Assembly: GCA_012845835.1 (NCBI GenBank)
Contig: JABAKD010000011.1
Span: forward strand, 2,016,001-2,080,000
DNA from: Undaria pinnatifida
Lineage: Eukaryota > Sar > Phaeophyceae > Laminariales > Alariaceae
Reading direction: 5' to 3'
Length of the DNA: 64,000 nt
Below the pieces are notes generated by a model. That model searched no databases, was not told where the DNA came from, and saw nothing but the letters and a program-made list of their open reading frames with translations. The first letter of the stretch is position 1. Each line of letters starts with the position of its first letter. Position numbers and translations under genes: made by a program. Positions 63,201 to 64,000 of the stretch are shown here, in pieces.

Positions 63201-63809
63201 GAGGACGTATTTTATTGCAGCCTCCATCGTGATGACGTTAATTTAGCAACTCCCTTCGAAACTCCATGTCCCTGCTTCGCTCCCTACAGTCACAAAAGCG
63301 CATCGTCTTTCGCCAACAACCGTAGTGTCGGCTAATCTCCCAGGGCAATCGCAGGCAATTTCCGACGAAAAAATATTGGTGGGCGATAATCTGAGTTCGC
63401 CAAGTTGGCTTCCCCCCCGCAGTTTGACCGTAAAAAACGGATTTTTGTTAGTTTTCACAGCGGCTTGAGCCTTACATCCTTGTGCTTTAAACTGGGAGTC
63501 GGGCATGTAGAGGCACCAGTAGGGCTTCCCACGTGACCTTGCTTGTTGTCCTGACCCGACGCCATTTTTAATGTATTAAAACGGGCTGGACGCGATGAAA
63601 TACGCGATTTTTGCTTCAGTCCAGACCTGGGAACGCGGCTTCGTTTTTACATTCAAGCCGATCAATAGTTTGCTTTCGTATGAAACCCATCGCACCCAGG
63701 CCGAGCGAGCAGGGAAGGACGACCTGGAGGAGGAGACCTTGCGCCTGCGGGCGGAGCTTCTCAGACAACAGCGAAGCTACTGGCAGGCCACGGCAACTCT
63801 CAACAACAG
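45089..63809 (+). CDS. Giant coiled-coil protein, 13 exons visible, 3' end outside window
   Basis: Exons: 45089-45232, 48359-48724, 51195-51461, 53451-54347, 54694-54867, 55419-55654, 56087-57040, 57248-58322, 58989-59522, 60257-60772, 61510-61731, 61889-62971 and 63700-63809. All have GT-AG borders, and joins are phase 0 except 55654/56087, 57040/57248 and the last donor (phase 2). Together they code for more than 2,190 residues without a stop. The sequence is dominated by Glu, Arg, Lys, Ala and Leu in heptad-like patterns (for example RETRLEERVETLERLQETAR), broken by Gly/Ser-rich loops. No catalytic motif, signal peptide or membrane segment is seen. Large proteins of this kind organise centrosomes, basal bodies or the Golgi; a CEP290-like ciliary protein would fit the size but is unproven. 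The introns (0.16-3.1 kb) contain tandem repeats and a long hairpin. Whether 45089 is the true start is not certain. Confidence 0.8.
45790..46085 (+). repeat. ~55-62-bp tandem repeats in the first intron
   Basis: Five units of the form CATACCGGTACGTGAAAGCC, AANGGAACGTGTA, then AAGGCGAA and AGTCTGAA, starting near 45822, 45878, 45940, 45993 and 46054. Lengths vary by small indels. Confidence 0.75.
46335..47205. repeat. CCATGGCA palindrome clusters
   Basis: About twenty (G/T)CCATGGC-type words at 46575-46690 and 46905-47170, as GCCATGGCAATGCCATGG and similar. They are joined by spacers of irregular length, so this is not a regular tandem array. The intervening sequence is unremarkable. Confidence 0.75.
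47206..47740. repeat. Intron repeats: CTATA-GTGCC words and a 63-bp direct repeat
   Basis: 47215-47345 contains TATAGTGCGCTTG, CCGGTGTCCGTTAT and GGCAGTACAGGGAGACCACC, like the array at 31.7-32.3 kb. 47450-47575 contains two units (TACGCGTAGC(G/A)CTCAAA(C/A)AGCA and ACTAGCCTCACGCAGACCAC or its variant) 63 bp apart. Confidence 0.55.
47749..47945 (+). repeat. R1 repeat, diverged copy
   Basis: TGCACTACAGGGATGAGATC, TCATCTTTGCAAGCTGTGTG, GTCATGAAGGATATGGGTCG and ACCAGGGTCAACAGGG in the R1 order. Confidence 0.7.
48010..48340 (+). repeat. CCCCACGTGCAAATC-type degenerate repeats
   Basis: Words such as CCCCCACGTGC, AAATCACACTACCG and GGTGCCCCTTTG alternate at roughly 40-50-bp spacing up to the acceptor of exon 2. 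Pyrimidine-rich, with an isolated relative at 47645-47690. Confidence 0.5.
48359..48724 (+). CDS. Coiled-coil gene, exon 2
   Basis: 122 codons between TACACTCAG and GAAGAG|GTGAGT. Two helical segments (ARLADLAVWREREAFEEKTR onward; VVARLERCLQEREGQIDILL) flank a linker of some 35 residues that is mainly Gly. The Gly run is coded by GGN repeats and is probably a flexible hinge expanded by slippage. Confidence 0.82.
48785..49010 (+). repeat. CGGCACTATAG repeat cluster in intron 2
   Basis: Words GGCACTATTCAGGGCACC, CCGGCACTATAGAGAG and CAGTGGCACTATTCAACC in close succession; related to 31.66-32.29 kb. Confidence 0.55.
49315..50786. mobile_element. Possible decayed hAT-like element around a hairpin
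   Basis: The left end reads TGGGGCCGTGAGTCGG and the right end, reversed, TAGGGCTGTAAGTCGG: a 16-bp inverted pair with three differences. Both ends carry repeated AGTCGG(C/T) words and an AATAATAACTA stretch, as subterminal repeats would. No matching 8-bp flanks were found and no transposase is present, so the call is tentative. A diverged similar end is visible at about 60160-60210. Confidence 0.35.
49934..50312. repeat. 379-bp near-perfect inverted repeat (long hairpin)
   Basis: The left arm runs from CATGTAGGCAATGATGCTCC to GGCATTGGTAAAATCGCC. The right arm starts GGCGATTTCGCCAATGCC at about 50128 and ends GAGGAGCATCAGTGCCTACA-TG. The loop is about 9 bases (50119-50127). Arms of ~185 bp show only a handful of mismatches and small indels. 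It lies in intron 2 of the coiled-coil gene, so the pre-mRNA would contain a long double-stranded stem. Confidence 0.88.
51195..51461 (+). CDS. Coiled-coil gene, exon 3
   Basis: 89 codons in phase 0, ending CTCGAG|GTATGC. The acceptor is ambiguous by three bases (CTCCAG or CTCCAGCAG), adding or omitting one Gln. It starts VKRLRSGGNARSIAAGANDR, passes through a low-complexity linker and ends SAAAVDDLRTKVARLE, a coiled-coil segment. Confidence 0.72.
51590..53230 (+). repeat. ~265-bp tandem array in intron 3
   Basis: The anchor (A/C)(A/G)CGCGTG(C/A)AGGATA recurs near 51607, 51873, 52140 and 52402, then more irregularly near 52535, 52940 and 53140. Each unit also has GTGTCCACACNCCCCNTCTT, AGCAAGCT(A/G)CGTG, GAGACATCTCCGCC and TAGCGC(G/A)(T/C)AGCAG. 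Six to seven units fill almost all of the intron between exons 3 and 4. Confidence 0.82.
53451..54347 (+). CDS. Coiled-coil gene, exon 4
   Basis: 299 codons in phase 0 between GCCGTGCAG and CTGCTG|GTGAAC. Strong helical segments at each end (QKRETRLEERVETLERLQET; LRRLLGEQGLEVVALRQRLL; AAAREEISALKLAVIRAEGD) surround a Ser/Thr/Gly-rich middle. A start one in-frame AG later (TCCTCGCAG) would remove six residues. Confidence 0.85.
54694..54867 (+). CDS. Coiled-coil gene, exon 5
   Basis: 58 codons in phase 0 between CACCCCAG and GTTGAG|GTGAGC. It encodes EDERKRSIAALSRAEDLQGE, MDKLAVGETLRG and a segment ending DHFAGTLIRQSHRVE. No long open frame marks it without splicing, but both splice sites and the phase fit. 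Confidence 0.75.
55065..55330 (+). repeat. 133-bp tandem duplication in intron 5 of the coiled-coil gene
   Basis: GCATCCAAACCG starts at 55069 and 55202. Both units continue with TTGTTATCTTGAC(A/T)TTACACCGCT and CCGTCCT(G/T)(A/G)TTA(C/T)TCATCGT. Confidence 0.8.
55419..55654 (+). CDS. Coiled-coil gene, exon 6
   Basis: 78 codons plus two bases, from the acceptor CCACGGCAG to GTGGAGAG|GTTAGG. It encodes GLEAKVRGMRTRCARLARLA, an acidic linker and AAAMAAGRRRALEEEVE. The donor GTTAGG was chosen because it is the only nearby one whose phase fits the next exon. Confidence 0.75.
56087..57040 (+). CDS. Coiled-coil gene, exon 7
   Basis: 954 bases between CTTTACAG and CAATTGAG|GTGAGT, phase 2 at both borders. 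Helical stretches include LRKDVLKERRRADAGQRDAV, RLSSLLAEKSAQVSVLTSTV with EALQ, and ADLSRRNRALEKDIRMTAEA. Gly-rich linkers separate them. ALR/ASSEIEALRT-like heptads are clear near residue 40 of the exon. Confidence 0.87.
57248..58322 (+). CDS. Coiled-coil gene, exon 8
   Basis: 1,075 bases, the largest complete exon bar one, between CCGTCCAG and GACTTG|GTGAGT. It begins SALRAAELGADDAQQKLASA with RAEVQALAAELQTSRERY, then a charged region, ARALEWDLRGARQEALDATM, and an Ala-rich helix ending EWRREVRSELGRWWQDDL. The Ala-rich part (about 40 residues) is coded by GCG/GCN runs. Confidence 0.87.
58345..58690 (+). repeat. 157-bp tandem duplication in an intron
   Basis: GAGGTA(G/A)GC(A/C)AGTTGGTTTG starts at 58361 and 58518. 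Both units contain ACGCAGGAGT, CCACTC and CTCCT(A/G)C(C/T)GTAGTGGGG. Confidence 0.8.
58989..59522 (+). CDS. Coiled-coil gene, exon 9
   Basis: 178 codons in phase 0 between GCTTGCAG and GACGAG|GTGCGT. The first 50 residues are not helical in appearance; then come VEQAILEDRVKVGDHRLAQV and RGEALHLRAILERWHGDFVV, and the exon ends GEIVALQVLVARLREDE. Confidence 0.85.
59523..60256. other. Intron 9 of the coiled-coil gene
   Basis: No exon. The segment 60000-60210 contains GACTGTAAGTCGCCGAATAG and TATTAATAAGAACTAGTCGT, reminiscent of the termini of the hAT-like candidate at 49315-50786. Confidence 0.45.
60257..60772 (+). CDS. Coiled-coil gene, exon 10
   Basis: 172 codons in phase 0 between GGGAGAGCAG and GTGCAG|GTGATT. 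It starts NEAREAAGRRVESARETVRR and AEGDLRDAAERLVEERQTFK, followed by HADILRLEADTAKLERQNRE. After a Gly-rich loop it ends in EREALRRMCNGLAVDLKAAV. The acceptor could also be three bases earlier. Confidence 0.84.
60773..61509. other. Intron 10, three short direct repeats
   Basis: GTGTGG(T/G)G(C/T)TTG(A/C/T)GTGGGCAG occurs three times at about 60810-60895. A possible small exon near 61199-61270 (helical DAINEARRATEKSTELSSS in one frame) has no splice sites that keep phase, so it is left out. Confidence 0.5.
61510..61731 (+). CDS. Coiled-coil gene, exon 11
   Basis: 74 codons in phase 0 between CCTACCCGCAG and TTCATG|GTGAGT. It encodes EAAKADAQAKIAGLARENQE, TALKDLGRLLAVAREAATED and a non-helical DRPLDAAALSSWDPPKEEAQ. 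Its frame differs from the longer artefact frame upstream. Confidence 0.82.
61889..62971 (+). CDS. Coiled-coil gene, exon 12
   Basis: 361 codons in phase 0 between TGCTTCAG and TTAAAT|GTGAGA. Helical: AKVMQADLLRRLQEAGASEA with DLRHMLRRRDIRIEELKREQ; then AVKRLELELAEAAARGDV. Mid-exon, CCQMCGRLLNTERC carries four cysteines in a CC-x2-C-x9-C spacing that might bind metal. It ends ALAQVVHDLRTQVSGLRDQA and EETAELLN. Confidence 0.86.
62972..63699. other. Intron 12, nothing recognised
   Basis: A TATTACATACTTCGTATAATACAT inverted pair (ATGTATTA/TAATACAT) lies at about 63168-63198. No repeat family was seen. Confidence 0.45.
63700..63809 (+). CDS. Coiled-coil gene, exon 13 (last in window)
   Basis: 36 codons plus two bases between CATCGCACCCAG and AACAACAG|GTACGC. 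It encodes AERAGKDDLEEETLRLRAEL and LRQQRSYWQATATLNN. It ends in phase 2, so at least one more exon lies beyond the right edge. Confidence 0.82.
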
Positions 63810-64000
63810 GTACGCTTATTGTTGGTCTCCTCAAGTTCCTCCCTCACGTGTCCCGACAATTCTGTGAGACGATGCGATAGGAAACCTTGTGACCTTTAGC
63901 ATGTGCATGCGAACGGCTTGTGGTATCTACCTGATTGTGTTTCCTAAAATAAACAGCAATGCATTACTCCACGCCATTATTACATTGTTACCCTAGTGTT

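Overview
This is a eukaryotic nuclear window, rich in introns and very rich in repeats. GT-AG introns split GC-rich exons; the introns and intergenic DNA hold microsatellites (CTG/TTG, CAA, CCCA, TA), minisatellites, short nonautonomous elements, LINE remnants and an intact hAT-type insertion. The style (large repeat-filled introns, CTG/CAG-rich simple repeats, a myo-inositol dehydrogenase-like gene, a giant coiled-coil protein) would suit a large-genome alga such as a brown alga, but the organism cannot be settled from the sequence alone. No rRNA gene, intact tRNA gene, CRISPR array or bacterial operon was seen.

Two plus-strand genes account for almost all coding sequence. Gene 1 (3945-29152, 5' end outside the window or unrecognised) is a Gfo/Idh/MocA oxidoreductase resembling inositol 2-dehydrogenase. 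I rebuilt it as six exons with matching phases: 3945-4048, 11771-11894, 12935-13015, 13947-14096, 25899-26021 and 28976-29152 (stop). The first exon carries the Glu-Lys-Pro motif, the third the Asp-x3-His pair, and the last the C-terminal helix region. The introns are 7.7, 1.0, 0.9, 11.8 and 3.0 kb and are built largely of repeats. Exon 4 is followed by two further tandem copies of its 3' half; one is frameshifted, the other is still open with phase 0-0 ends. A 1,716-bp hAT-type element with an 18-bp perfect inverted repeat and a perfect 8-bp target duplication lies in the last intron.

From 29.2 to about 42 kb I see no convincing gene. This stretch holds GGTACCC-rich arrays, two head-to-head LINE copies (35.8-39.3 kb), a third LINE fragment inside a ~225-bp tandem array, and several short interspersed repeats.

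Gene 2 (about 45089 to beyond 63809) encodes a giant, charged, alanine-rich coiled-coil protein. Thirteen exons with consistent phases give more than 2,190 residues and the gene runs off the right edge. Its family is not recognised with confidence; a centrosomal/ciliary CEP290-like protein is only a hypothesis. Its introns contain a ~265-bp tandem array, a 379-bp near-perfect hairpin and smaller duplications.

Mobile-element content includes an R1 family (about a dozen copies, two of them 0.7 kb long), a tRNA-derived SINE (2 copies), a 374-bp TRIM-like element with 84-bp terminal repeats, and two LINE-like families (R2, R3) that end in poly(C) rather than poly(A).
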